Counted from the stretch's first letter, positions 24,301-33,876 are shown. The stretch is DNA of 64,000 nt from Craspedostauros australis (GCA_026770025.1 JAMXDE010000031.1:659095-723094); one strand, 5' to 3'. Made by a program: numbers and translations. Notes: a model not told the origin generated them from the letters alone.

Positions 24301-24530
24301 ACAACATCGGAGCAATCTTCATTGCCAAGAACCCATCAACATCCCAACGATCGCGGCACATCGACGTGCGCCATCACTACGTGAGAAACATGGTAATCAA
24401 CAAAACCATCGAAATCATTTTCGTCAAATCCGAGCAGAACACAAGCGACGGATTCACCAAGAACATCAAGGCCGACTTGCAACGTGAACATGAGAAGTCG
24501 TACCTTGACACATCGAGAACATTCGAATGA
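18348..24530 (+). CDS. copia gag-pol polyprotein, copy 2
   Basis: A 2,060-residue frame with the same domain order as copy 1: two CCHC knuckles, acidic spacer, conserved unnamed domain, protease LADSGAS, integrase, RT with YVDD, RNase H. Its start context and 82-bp leader match copy 1. The reading frame is open, but codon 1014 (21387-21389) is GGT where copies 1 and 3 have a Cys codon. This removes the first Cys of the integrase HHCC zinc finger (VGRDC instead of VCRDC) and probably disables integration. The element may still be moved in trans. Confidence 0.95.
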   Translation: MSEEEELKDIPLSQLAIKQEEGASETQLQEQKEAAAATVLSGADASAINETEEERSAKVHREEKRILKAVKQEETGVTESIRTAKQGGKSETPPGGEFVTKTISAQQQAKIEESATQKPTEIKGASAPTTKQRTNMATSANMNKRRIKAPMFSGEQEDYSAWESQAKAYARAQKTRDVMLGKTKVPTVSEIVAAAGEAKEAMEEIYELGCDCFSDLILMMDAEKGKGKQAIQYINQCISDDYPEGDPHAAWNVLAEKFRPSDAATKIKLKRQFNNEKMKRDTDPDIYITRLEGLRSRLHDVKYTITDEEMIMQILSTVSNEYRTHIVNFQHQLTFNPELVTINTIRGVLRTAYATHQGGKAYIDDFQDSNTKSNDTGFTSTGKFKGTCHNCGVYGHRSADCPERKKSNNKKNNNNNNNNKMNGKRNNYRNKGSGFNGKCNYCGIFGHREAECRKKKSNESKKNNEQANTATEGHDKSGHEMVLSAKDMPLCMLVSEDYIEDSFFDNFEYVGSDDEVQDDEIVPEWLSEEPIIHEVDPRREVSYECCFNAHDLIGPYGDEAEMGNEANDSDIEEAMSEEADDEINDNDRGRDETNGGAAPPPPVAGNNRSGIFDEDDSDETEDHPDDSFNPNERVVYPRDIDFPPIGNPNESNYLHRHDTISYGTETALVIQKQLIFDAVMEAGVKLFPGIAQRVLRPIWVNMMGSILSENFRSIEEILANSVVINRILEAAETETIPETDLHYILGGCMRVRLRERPRVHPYDPATGSHRNSTIPSDYAQLPDNMDDGDHHPPYNEDGVHEDDDDGSFDDEIAAADVEQLHELSTRYKDKVNKDTWLADSGASCHIINSDAALFNVRHIKSFVQVGDSTKLDSPKMGSIRLKVKQRNNTGHIIRLDDVKYTPKMVVNLFSTNKALYNGYQLGNNGILMDIINGSGTKIVFDRVFPTSNGFITGVQMHPIMPTDDDKACTAIIKNPSKEISAVNLHRMLGHAPLETMKRTAAQYGWKIIGEMPVGRDCAVANARVKNIPKATIPRATRRGERLFIDISYTKHISFGDKRYWTLIVDDCTDHCWSFFLKNKSDQPGYIKRFIQTIKSQTGDQQIIFRGDNSGENKSTEDILIDAGLNMKFEFMASNTPQQNGRVERKFAYLYTKIRSMLNGAQLDEEYRHGLWAAAASTATAIANITVAKNQKESPYRQFFGSDPPYADALRTFGEVGVVKTTYGGITAKLKNRGEEMVFIGYAHQHASGVYNMYRPSTKSLICSRDIKWLNQSYGQFHGWAPAPNIFSKVGTTDADSFTTIGRKRAMPRTAMRRTSEAKRVSFADTNRYYILSDSDDEDNEDDGVVTQLVHNDEEDRSESNHEDDETIPSGDEADDDTGVTPPNTPARSTHDSPSRSPPSKPNKRDIARKERIRRHEARGRKGKANLKSTAGKSIPRALRELADFNEQGRKEEGYESDPSSNEASDELSDEMIDDSNNETTDDEEIKDEDEEIEITHHSTTGLYGMNAIITESPAIDIGLSMQDENKEPEKHIEPTTFDGAFNHPDPIHRKGYRAAIKKEFDSMDTRKVYSKIKRDAIPRGRRCCKCKWVFKLKRDGTHRARLVACGYSQVAGVDFQEHYSPVIHDVTYRVMMVIMLIKKMDCALVDVVTAFLHGDLDEEIYMNCPNGMDHQPDEALTLHKPIYGLVQSARQWFKMLVSTLKNISFEQSAADPCLFYRKTNEGSMIVAIYVDDCFCCGDSKALEAFLKDIQGSKFKVTIERGLGDYLSCNIELNHDKTRATLRQPHLIRHLIEEFGTKVEKMQRYGTPGTPGQIIVRPSEDNGLQKVGPEEHAEYRRGVGMLLFLIKHSRPDIANPVRELSKVLIGPTKAAMKEMYRIIKYVIDTKDYGLKIHPARPDDDGWDMELFCDSEYAGDKNTRISVGGFILYLCKVPILWRSKAQKAVTLSSSEAEYVALSEAAKEIFFVMQLLESVGVPVKTPIKVRVDNIGAIFIAKNPSTSQRSRHIDVRHHYVRNMVINKTIEIIFVKSEQNTSDGFTKNIKADLQREHEKSYLDTSRTFE

Positions 24531-24550
24531 CCGAATGCACACAGGAAGGG

Positions 24551-25341
24551 TGTCGAGATGTACATGTGAGTATATGTCAAGATGTACATGTATATGTGCA
24601 TCGATCACCCGTTATTCTCTCATACGCACTTGGACGGTATAACTACATTCGTGTCGATAGTATACTGTGATTCGTCAGAATTACAGAGGAAATGGAACAC
24701 ACGAAAAGGGGCAAGATTTCTGGAGGAAATTTGCAATCAACGATTTCTGGAAGAATCAGAAGATCGTCCGTCCATGCATCAATGGTACCAAGAGAATCTC
24801 AAGGTACTTCCCAACTAAACCTCAGATGACGATATCATCTGACAGACTACTGCATCACCAATGGAACGTGACATCTGGAGAGCAGAAGGACGCCTACTGA
24901 CGTCGACAGGATGTCATCGTGTCACCACGTCGACAGCTGTCTCCAAGTCAGAACAGGAGGCGAAGATCCGATGACCCATGAAGATCATGGATACTGAAGG
25001 TGAACTTCAAATGGTAAGTACTCATGGAGTAGGAACCAGTACTGAATGAACAGAGTGTCGAATGCGGAGTACGCATCGAACACGAAGCATTGTGTAGCAC
25101 GAGCACACGATGATGAGAGAGAGAGAGAGAATACAGGGAGGAGCGAGAGAGGATCTCGCGTACCGACTCATAGTCGGAGACCGAATCTACAAAACAGATT
25201 GAAGCGCTGAGAGCATTGGGCAAGAGAACGAACGGACACCGAGAGTATCGGAGTGCCAACGTAATGAAATAGTAAACAGACGACTATCAACCAACACCAT
25301 CTTCCACGATCGTAGGTTACCGTGAGCGGAACTTGCCAACA
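24551..25341 (+). repeat. 3' LTR of copia copy 2
   Basis: 791 bp, of the copy 1 type. It is preceded by the purine tract aggaaggg and followed directly by the coding relic that starts at 25344. Confidence 0.9.
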
Positions 25342-25343
25342 CT

Positions 25344-26994
25344 TGTCCCACAGAGGATGAGAACTGTTGGATTTGGAGCCACCAGCTGGAGCGAAAATGG
25401 GGTGACATCCTCCAGGAACGCAACCTGCTGATCAGAGGGTCTGAACCCTTTGTGCACATGATGAGGGAAGAAGGCGCTATGGATGAAGTACTGGCATTTG
25501 TGAAGGACCTGGATGAGGCCCTGAAAGAGGGCGCCTCTGTTGGAAATCCGGGGTTAGTGTTAGTAAGAACTAATTGGTTGTTAGATCGTACTATTCAGAA
25601 CTGTGAGCTCATTCTCTTCAGCTCCTTTGCCTTTCGTTTCTCACATAGCATCTCCTGCAGCAGCATCGTGTTATACTGTTGCATTCATGCATCTCATCAT
25701 CATGAATCATCGCTTGCATACATGAGATCGCATCTGCAGGCATCCTTTGTCATGCACATCGTCGTGCATATCCGTAGGCATTCTTTCCATGCACCTTGTC
25801 GTGCATATCCTTATTCTACATTCCCTGCGGCACGATTCCACAGTCTTGCGTTTCGCTCTTGATCTCCTGACACCGAACTTTACGATTGGTGTCATGATTG
25901 GTGTCATGGATGATGCCCTTTCTGAGTTGTTCTAGTCCGTGGCTGACACGTGCCATGATCTCCAGATGGGGTGATCATCAATGTGTCGGTCATCATCTTC
26001 CTTCACATGATTTAGATATCGTGGCCTTTTCTTGATTCAGAGAGGACAGGCTTGTTTGCTTGGTAAGACTGAGGTCATTCCCGTGTGATTCGTGTCGTGT
26101 GTGGAATGGACAATATTCAAAGGTGTGACGAATAATATCCAAAGGTGTGACAAATAATGTTGGGAGTTGCGGCAATCATGGGTATCTTTCCGACAGAGTC
26201 GTACCCTCGATTCCTGACACGCCTCTCTTGATGACTCAACGGGCATGTTTCACGATGCGTACTTCAACAAGATGTCTGCAGACATGAACCTACACATGGT
26301 CAAGCTGATGGTCAGACTGGTTGCCACCTCCAACAAATTCTCTGGAGGGCTGTGGAAGACCGAGCAGATCAAGGCAACACACAAGACAGCAGCATGGATT
26401 GGTGTGAGGATGGCACTCGTGATGGTCAAAGGCATGCCTCTGGACAACGAAAAAGAAGAACTGGCGAAATCCCTCAACCTGGTGGCAAAACAAGAAACAG
26501 CGAAAACTAAGACACAAAGTTGTGACGTTTCCGCACAAGCAGCCAAAACCGCAGGGCCTCCACAGTGTGAATGATGTGCTCAGCAAGTACCACAAGATGT
26601 TCTTTGACGTCCAACTCCCCATGAAGCGTGAAGGCCATGACTCCCCGCTGGTGCAGGTTATCGCCGGTATGAACGCCCTTCGTGCATTCATTTTCAGGGC
26701 GGACTCGAAGGCGCAGATCATTGCGTGGCATAAGAACAATACAATGCTTCCATGGACCTCCACTGACGTACCATGGTCCACAAGGGAGACCCTGAAACAA
26801 ATTGTGGAGAGTCTCTATGCAAAGACGGGATCCATGACATACAACAGACTGCGGGCTGCTCATAAGCAGGAGATTGAAGCATTTGACAATGACGGTACCC
26901 TGAGCATGGCAGCCATTCATTTTTGCAAGTCAGATATCCAGGAGCACAACATCATTGCAGCTAGCTGGTTGTTTGGGAGCCACAGCACTACCAA
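25344..26994 (+). pseudogene. unknown coding region split by a solo LTR
   Basis: Part 1 (25344-25537) reads from CPTEDENCWIWSHQLERKW to DEALKEGA. Part 2 (26226-26560) contains MFHDAYFNKMSADMN. Part 3 (about 26522-26994) contains GLHSVNDVLSKYHKMFFDV and ends at the copia LTR at 26995. Parts 1 and 2 join in frame when the solo LTR (25538-26219) and one copy of its 6-bp duplication are removed. Part 3 needs a frameshift near 26515. Both ends are cut by copia LTRs, so neither a start nor a true end is known. The sequence is charged and probably helical. I do not recognise the family; it may be a host gene or part of another transposon. Confidence 0.6.
25538..26219 (-). mobile_element. solo LTR of a second LTR family
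   Basis: This 682-bp segment starts TGTTGGAAATCC and ends CGATTCCTGACA. It has TG...CA ends and no coding frame, and is flanked by a 6-bp direct repeat cgcctc (25532-25537 and 26220-26225). It interrupts an otherwise continuous coding frame. The strand is assigned by taking TGTCAGGAATCG as the 5' end, as in the related fragment at 17049. Confidence 0.8.
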
Positions 26995-27786
26995 TGTTGG
27001 CAAGTTCCGCTCACGGAAACCTACGATCGTGGAAGGTGGTATTGGTTGATAGTCGTTCGTTTGCTATTTCATTAGTTGGTTACTCCGATCCTCTCGGTGT
27101 ACGCCCGTTCTTCTTGCCCAATGCTCTCGGTGCTTCAATCTGTTTCGTAGATTTGGTCTCCAACTATGAGTCGGTACGCGAGATGCTCTCTCGCTCTTCT
27201 CTCTTTACTCTCTCTCTCTCTCAACATCGTGTACTTGCGCTACACGATACTCCGTGTTCGATGCGTACTCCGCATTCGACACTCTGTTCGTTCAGTACTG
27301 GTTCCTACTCCATGAGTACTCACCATTTGAAGTCCATCTTCAGTATCCATGATCTTCATGGGTCATCGGATCTTCGCCTCCTGCTCTGACTTGGAGACAG
27401 ATGTCAACGTGGTGACATGATGACATCCTGTCAACGTCAGTAGGCGTCCTTCTGCTCTCCAGATGTCACGTTCCATTGGTGATGCAGCAGTCTGTCAGAT
27501 GATATTGTCATCTGAGGTTTAGTTGGGAAGTACCTCAAGATTCTCTTGGTACCATTGATGGATGGACGGACGATATTCCAATTCTCTCAGAAATCGTTGA
27601 TTGCAAATTTCCTCCAGAAATCTTGCCCCTTTTCATGTGTTCCATTTCCGCTGTAATTCTGACGAATCACAGTATACTATCGACACGAATGTGATTATAC
27701 CGTCCAAGTGCGTATGAGAGAATAACGGGTGATCGATGCACATATACACGTATATCTCGACATATACTCACATGTACATCTCGACA
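26995..27786 (-). mobile_element. solo copia LTR
   Basis: 792 bp, complete from tgttggcaag to tctcgaca, in minus orientation and of the copy 2 5'-LTR type. No internal region is attached. The flanks (taccaa, ttctca) are not a duplication, so it probably arose through rearrangement or recombination between different elements. Confidence 0.9.
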
Positions 27787-28270
27787 TTCTCACGATATTG
27801 GAAGAGCAAAACCTTGAATTCGACTTGTTGGCTGTGCTGTCGGCTGTCTGCTGCCTGCTATGTGCTGCTGTGTGATGATTCCCAAACTTGTTGCAGGAGT
27901 GTGAGAATTGGAGCATAAGCGAAAAGAGACATCGAGTCAAACAAGTCAAAGATATCACGATTAGCACAGGAGGTACGAGAGCACAGGAAACACAGAGGAT
28001 GACCAGTGAGGACAGGTCAGCCACTGACATCAACAGCAACAAAAACAAACACAGGGGCGGCATCGACGCTCATGATCCCAATTGGATCACACCATCATCA
28101 TCATCATCATCATCTGTAGCACCACATTCCAAGAGTGAAAGCTCTGTCTTGCTTGCTATCAACTATTCCTTATCACACAAGCAACTGCTTCCATCCGAGT
28201 ACTGCAAGCAACAGCAAACATCAACCATCACAATTGATACGAATACAACAACCCTCATTGCCCTCTGCCC
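27787..28270. other. leader region of the transposase gene
   Basis: There is no convincing gene. It includes a CTG-rich stretch (27825-27890) and an (ATC)n run near 28090-28112. I looked for an inverted repeat pairing this stretch with sequence after 31025 and found none. Confidence 0.4.
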
Positions 28271-29495
28271 ATGGTTCGTGTCGGGGATTTGATTGCTTTG
28301 ACCACTGCTGTCACAGTGAATCGAAAGCTGCTACCCAAAGGCCAGTACTATGTCCAAAGCTTGAAGACAAAGAGAGCTGATGGCAGCATTGTCGATCGAA
28401 ACGACGGCCAGTCTCCTGCATCCGGAGATGAGCTGATGCTTCAAGTATCGCCAGTGATTGGGAGGAAGCACGTATACCTCGTCCCAGAGTCAGTGTGTGC
28501 TCCCCATTTTCTTGCCACCAAGGCCAGGAGACGTCCCAACATCAATGTTGAAAGACCATCTCTCCTATCACCGCAGCACAACTCGCTCATTGCGATTGCA
28601 GCAGCAAAGGAGACATCCAGCACACCCACATGCAAGAGAACACTGGACGCGCAACAAGCCAAGGTTGAGTGCCTCATACAACGTGCGACAGAGGACAAGG
28701 ATGCGGTACTTGCAGAGCTTGAACAAGGAATGAAGAAAGGTCAAGCTTCTTTGGGATGGCTGCGGTCGGATGCGGACACACACAGACCTCTGGGAGACTG
28801 TCGGAAGAAGCAGTTGACGTTGAAGGACAGGACCAACTATATGGTGCTCTGTATCAATTTAGACTCGTCCCAGCGCGCAAGGAAGTTCATCGCACATGCA
28901 TGGGATGTGGATCCGAGCACACTGTATCGCCATTTGAAGAAGTTCCAATCAAGTGGATTGGTGGAGCGAAAGAAACGGAAGGACCATGGTGCCAATATCA
29001 TCGTCAACGCAACGATGCAGCGTCGAAACTTCACTCCTCTAGCTGCCTTTGAGAAAACATTTCGGTCTGACCATGCTGGACACTTGATTTCAAAGAAGGA
29101 TATTGTCGCCGCATTCGCAGACGCGTCGCCAGTGGAGAAGAAGTTGGCTGCAGCACAAGCAAGTGAATGGATCCACTGCGGAGTCACATTGGAAACCGAG
29201 CTGCAGCAGGTATTACAGCGATGAAATGGTACCCTCTCATGGGAGGATGTGACCAATGAGCTTGCAGGCAGTGGCAACCCGCAAATTGTCAGTGCGGAGA
29301 CCATTCGGCGTCATGTCATGTCTTTGAAAGGAAGCAAATACAAGCAGACCAAGATCTTGCCGCTCCTCACAAAAGCAACAAAGATACAACGTGTGACTTG
29401 GGCAAAGGAGTTTTGTGTATTCTGGGCATTGGCCAAACAATTCAACAATACCCAAGTGGTGATAGCCCACATGGACGATATTAGAGCACTATCGA

Positions 29496-29657
29496 AAAAT
29501 CACGAGGGGAGAGCAAAAGCAAAGTACCATGCCGGGATTCGAACCCGGAACCTCAGTTAGAATTACTGGTGCTCTACCGTTGAGCTACAGGCGATGCGAT
29601 TGCTGATCCGAACACAAGTGAAATTTATAGATAGTGGGGGCTACGGGAGTAACGTAC
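29496..29657 (-). mobile_element. tRNA-derived SINE-like insert
   Basis: About 162 bp interrupts the transposase between its two halves. It is flanked by imperfect copies of the target: ttagagcactatcga (29481-29495) and ttagcactattcga (29658-29671). Joining at this site restores a continuous reading into LIDEKWF. On the minus strand the insert carries RNA polymerase III A and B boxes and a TTTT tract downstream. With one copy seen, the SINE call is an inference. Confidence 0.6.
29524..29595 (-). tRNA. degenerate tRNA-like sequence (anticodon position TTC)
   Basis: On the minus strand a perfect T arm (CCGGG TTCGAAT CCCGG, 29532-29548) and a perfect D stem (GCTC/GAGC, 29571-29585) are present, with B box GGTTCGAATCC and A box TAGCTCAACGG. 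The anticodon stem has four of five pairs. The loop places TTC (Glu) at 29560-29562, but position 33 is A instead of U. Only four of seven acceptor pairs form. It is best read as a tRNA relic or SINE head, not a working tRNA gene. Confidence 0.55.
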
Positions 29658-31025
29658 TTAGCACTATTCGATTTTGTGCTGATAGACGAGAAGTGGTTTT
29701 GGGTGATTGTATCTCGCAACAACATCAAAGAAGTTCTTGAGTACGGTGTCCTCCCAATTATCCATCACACCCACCATAAGAATCATCTAGGCAAGACCAT
29801 GGTAATTGCAACAACTGCATTTGCACCAATCAACAACTCATTCGAACTTGGGGGCAAGGCCTATCGTGTCACCTTTGAACGTGTGGGACGCATGAAAGAG
29901 GCTCTTGTGAGCACTTACAAACAAGTGATCGACAAGAATGGGAAACATCGCCATCCTCACATCCCAGAGAACATTTTGCGAGTGAAGGGCCAATTCTACT
30001 TCGAGGCCATGGAGATAACTGGGAGCAAGAAGGAGTACAAGAAGAAGCCAAAATACGGCCTTGTGAGTTTCTTCCGCAACCATGAAATCCCCAACCTCGA
30101 AAGTCTCTGCATGAAGATTGGTTCGGAAACGGGAAAGAGAGTTGTTGTGCGTTATCAAATGGATGGAGCCGGTCCCCACCGAGATACATTGCTGCTGGCA
30201 TTCCTTACAAAGCAATTCGATCAACGGGGATGGCATTATCGCATCCAACCGCCAAATTCTCCCATCACAAATGTGAAAGACGAAAGCATATTTCCTGCAT
30301 TATCAAGACATGTCTCGTCGTCCCAAGGTAAGAACAACGGAAGCCAAATTTTGACAACTGATGCACTGTGGAAGGCCTGCCAACAGTGTTGGGAAAATTT
30401 GGAGATGGACAAGGTCGCTCGCGCGTACATCCATCACCATCAAGTGGCGTACGCCATCTTGGAGGCAAAAGGAGGAGATGAATTCGTCACAAAGAGCAGG
30501 GGACTACGTATGGGTGTGCGACAATTGTGCGTTGCATCGAAAGATGAGGATGGAAAAGTGGTTGGCACACGAGTGAAAACGCACGACGAGACTGCCGAGA
30601 AGAACAAGATCAAAATGGAGCGTGGACCACGAAACTCGAAGTATGGATTGGATCGCAAACGCAAACGGGACGATGGACACGCGTGTTTGAAGTACTCCGC
30701 TCCAAGATCCGGTGACGATCGGTCAAGCATCATGAAGATGATGCACTTGTGTGAACTACAATGCATAAAAGATCATATTCCAGAGGACCACTGCGATTCG
30801 ATCATGATAAGCCGAATCATCAACAGCAAACTGGAAGAAGAGAAAAAGGAACGACTCAAGCTGGAAGCGGAACTTGCGGAGAAGAAGAGGACGCCGATTA
30901 AGAAGAGCCCCAGCAAGCCAACAAAGAAGATCCTGAGCAAGGCAGCCAAGATGACCAGCAGCAAGCCAGCAAAGAACACCATCATGGAGACAACACAAAA
31001 GGGCATGAGCAAGCCAACGAGGTAA

Positions 31026-32292
31026 ACTATCACACAGACAGGCAGAATGGGCAACACACAGACCCACAGCAGCAACGCCTACGAGGAGAAGGAAACGAAG
31101 TCTATTAGTAGAATTAGAAAAAGTATTAGCACCAAGGAAATAGAGGTGGAGAGGGGACAGGTGTGATGCCATCAGATGATGATGGGTGTTCGACAACAAC
31201 GCAAACCTCTGTTGCTCGGTTTTGTGGGTTGCGACCAGTCACGCCACTGGCCACTCGTTGGTTTTAGAAACTGTAGCGTTGGGAGCATTGCCGATACTCC
31301 CGGGATCATCCAAACACGAGTCATTCTGGCCAGAAAAACAGCAAAAACTCTACAACTAGTGCTATCGGTTTGCCGAGTGAGTGAGGTGGAAGGTATAATC
31401 TCACACTTGGTTGATGAGACAGCTGAAGGTGAGCCTGGTCGTTGTCGGGGTGAGATACACAGCAAATCGAATACATCATACCACTTTCTTCGGAAATCGT
31501 TCTCTTCGTCACTGACATGGTGGTAGACCACATGTTGGGTCATCGACGCAACGCTCAGAAGGAGCCTTTGGAGGTCGCTGGTGGACACGATTCGAGTGTA
31601 CAGAAGAGAAGTGTGTACTCGCATGGTTGGCATTGCCCTCCGACCTCCCTCTTCCGCTACCCGTACTGGACCCATCGCCTTCTGAGGGTGCGACCTAGCA
31701 TGCGATCACGGGAGCGGATGTGTCTGCCTTTGCTTCTGTTTTTCTGTCCGCATCGAAGACTCATGCCCCGATGTGTCGTCGGTAGTCCGCGCTCTGTCCA
31801 TCACGCCTTCCGAGGGTGCGACCTTGCATGCGATCATAGGAGCGGATGAGTACCACCTTCTTGGCTATTCGGTTTGTGTGCGTGATAGTAAAGAACATCC
31901 GCGAAGCTAGAAGGCTGATTGCAGGCACGCGCGGCAGACATCATCGGAAAAAATAATATGTGCGGAACAAGTACATCCGGGTGCGGCGAGCAAGATACTT
32001 AACAGATACGAACACGCGGCAACGTCCAACCAACGGCTTTTCATAATGCACTTTGGCGGCGCTGGTGCGTCCAACCTTCCAGCAACGGGGAGAAGCACGA
32101 GCCATCACAAACGGCCATGTTGTGTGCAACAGAAAAACAAAGAGAGAGAGAGAGAGGACTTGGTTGTTGTTCCAAACAACACAACGAGAGCATGTCAACA
32201 ACAACAACGAAGCCCGAGACGAAACAACATCAAATGAACTCCCAATCCAGCCATTGATCACTCCGCCAAACAATTTGCATACTCCATCAAGC
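31026..32292. other. spacer between transposase and second LRR gene
   Basis: No supported gene. It holds a 50-bp direct repeat pair (31672-31722 and 31799-31850) and a short (GAGA)n run near 32143-32156. Open frames up to 167 codons overlap on both strands without a motif. Confidence 0.45.
31672..31850. repeat. pair of about 50-bp direct repeats
   Basis: Copies at 31672-31722 and 31799-31850 share cgccttc.gagggtgcgacc, then gcatgcgatca and ggagcggatg, with few differences, about 128 bp apart. No third copy was seen in the window. Confidence 0.8.
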
Positions 32293-33876
32293 ATGAGTGC
32301 CGATGAAGAATTCCCAGAAGTGGAAGGCAATGTCTTCTCTACCCGTCTCCGCGTCGCGGACGGCGAAGATTCGTAAGAAACGCAAAAACAGAACCGGCGA
32401 CGGCGATGCTTCATCTTTTTGGCTGTCGTTTGTGGTCTCGGTATAGTGGCAGCTGTGGCAGCTGTGGTAGCTGACGTTGCCACAAGCAACAGAACAGGTG
32501 GTGGAACTGATGATACTGGTGCACCATCCAAAGCCAAAGTGACACCTTCGCCGACACCCATGTTGAGCCCTCAGCCGTCTGGGACCCCGACGGCACCATT
32601 CCCGTCATCGATACCCTCGTCCACACCACGTTCGAATTCGACTTCAGATCCAACCTCAAGTCCGACGTCAAATCCAACAGCAACGCCGACTGGCACACCA
32701 TCCAAGGCCGAAGTGATACCCTCACCAACGCCCATGTTGAGCCCTCAGCCATCTGGGACCCCAACATCGCCATTGCCGTCATCGATGCCCTCGTCCACAC
32801 CAAGTTCGAATCCGACTTCAGATCCAACCTCAAGTCCGACATCAAATCCAACAGCAACGCCGACTGGCACACCATCCAAGGCTGAAGTGACCCCTTCACC
32901 GACGCCCATGTTGAGCTCTCAACCGTCTTGGACCCCAACATCGCCATTGCCGTCATCGATGCCCTCGTCCACACAAAGTTCGAATCTGACTTCAGATCCA
33001 ACTTACGCCTTTGATCAATCGAATGCTTTCTTCACCATTTGGGAGGTGCTCGCGCCTGTACTCCAAGAAGAGCCTACTTTCATCGATGCAGCCATACTCG
33101 CCAGCAAAACCAGTACCGCGCATCGAACGCTGGACTGGATGGCAAACAGCAACCACCAATACCTCACATCAATGATCGCGGAAGATGTACAAGCCAATAC
33201 CATGAGCCTGCTGGAGTACTATGCAGTAGTGAGCATATACTTTTCACTCGATGGAGCCAATTGGATCGACAATATGGGCTTTCTATCAGATGCTGACCTG
33301 TGCGACTGGCACTCTTCCTCCGGTGGTGTGACATGCGATAATGGCCATGTGGTACAAGTAGCTATGGGTGACGAAGGCATGCGGGGCACACTCGATCCAG
33401 CCCTGTATCATCTCTCGCAACTTGAGAAATGGTCAATGAAAATGGATTACTTCTCTCGTGGACAGATCGATGGTATCACCTTCAGTCATATTGGCATGTT
33501 GAGTATGCTATCAGAGCTAACTCTAGACTATATGGGACTGCGAGGTGCGTTTCCGTCAGAATTGTATCAACTGACACAATTGACACATCTGGACCTGGCT
33601 TTCAACGACTTCACTGGGCAGCTTCCATCTAAAATTGGCCAACTGACAGCGCTAACCTTTCTTCGTCTAAAATGGACCGACTTCACTGGACAATTTCCAT
33701 CCGAGAGTGGTCAGCTGACAGTGCTCACCCATCTTGATCTAGGATGGACCGACTTCACTGGACAGCTTCCGTCCGAGATTGGTCAACTGACAGCCCTCAC
33801 TTGTCTTGATCTAGCAGGGAGCAGATTCACTCGACCACTTCCAACTCAGCTTGGTCTCCTCACATCATTGAACTAA
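32293..33876 (+). pseudogene. second membrane-anchored LRR gene, in-frame stop
   Basis: The reading starts at ATG 32293 (MSADEEFPEVEGNVF). It meets TAA at 32374-32376 and continues in the same frame through a basic cluster (RRRR), a membrane span (FLAVVCGLGIVAAVAAVVAD), three Pro/Ser/Thr repeats, the same cap domain as the 13939 gene (FSLDGANW, LCDWHSSSGGVTCDNG) and about five LRR units. A CAA to TAA change would explain the stop. Without readthrough the part after the stop has no ATG before its membrane span. It could be a pseudogene, a strain-specific null or a sequencing error. Similarity to the first gene begins at 33010 and runs 128 bp past the stop. Confidence 0.75.
32524..33000 (+). 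repeat. 174-bp repeats encoding Pro/Ser/Thr linker
   Basis: Units start at 32524, 32698 and 32872 (period 174 bp, 58 codons); the third is incomplete. They encode PTPMLSPQPSGTPT...PSSTPSSNPTSDPTS, a low-complexity linker of the kind that is usually O-glycosylated on the cell surface. The paralogue at 13939 lacks it. Confidence 0.9.

Larger units (their letters stand above)
17458..25341 (+). mobile_element. Ty1/copia retrotransposon, copy 2, mosaic
   Basis: An intact gag-pol frame lies between two LTRs that clearly do not match each other: 17458-18265 (808 bp) and 24551-25341 (791 bp), differing by many substitutions and indels. No target duplication exists (agcctg on the left, cttgtc on the right). 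The 5' LTR resembles the type at 26995-27786 and 44099-44893, while the 3' LTR resembles copy 1. This fits recombination between two elements rather than a single insertion. Confidence 0.9.
28271..31025 (+). pseudogene. Tc1/mariner-type DDE transposase, broken
   Basis: The gene starts at ATG 28271. An N-terminal helix-turn-helix region (SSQRARKFIAHAWDVDPSTL, about 28864-28923) is followed by an in-frame TGA (29222-29224), after which the same frame continues to VVIAHMD (about 29475). A 162-bp insert then breaks the frame. Beyond it come LIDEKWFW (first catalytic Asp, about 29676), YQMDGAGPH (second Asp, about 30160) and PPNSPITNVKDE (third Asp, 38 residues after the second). The C-terminus is Lys-rich (KSPSKPTKK) and probably nuclear. 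The DEKWF and PPNSP motifs define the mariner superfamily. No terminal inverted repeats were found. The gene is dead unless the stop and the insert are bypassed. Confidence 0.85.

Noticed and set aside
29524-29595. Functional tRNA-Glu gene
   Set aside because: Three acceptor mismatches, a broken anticodon stem pair and A at position 33; the D and T arms alone do not make a working tRNA.
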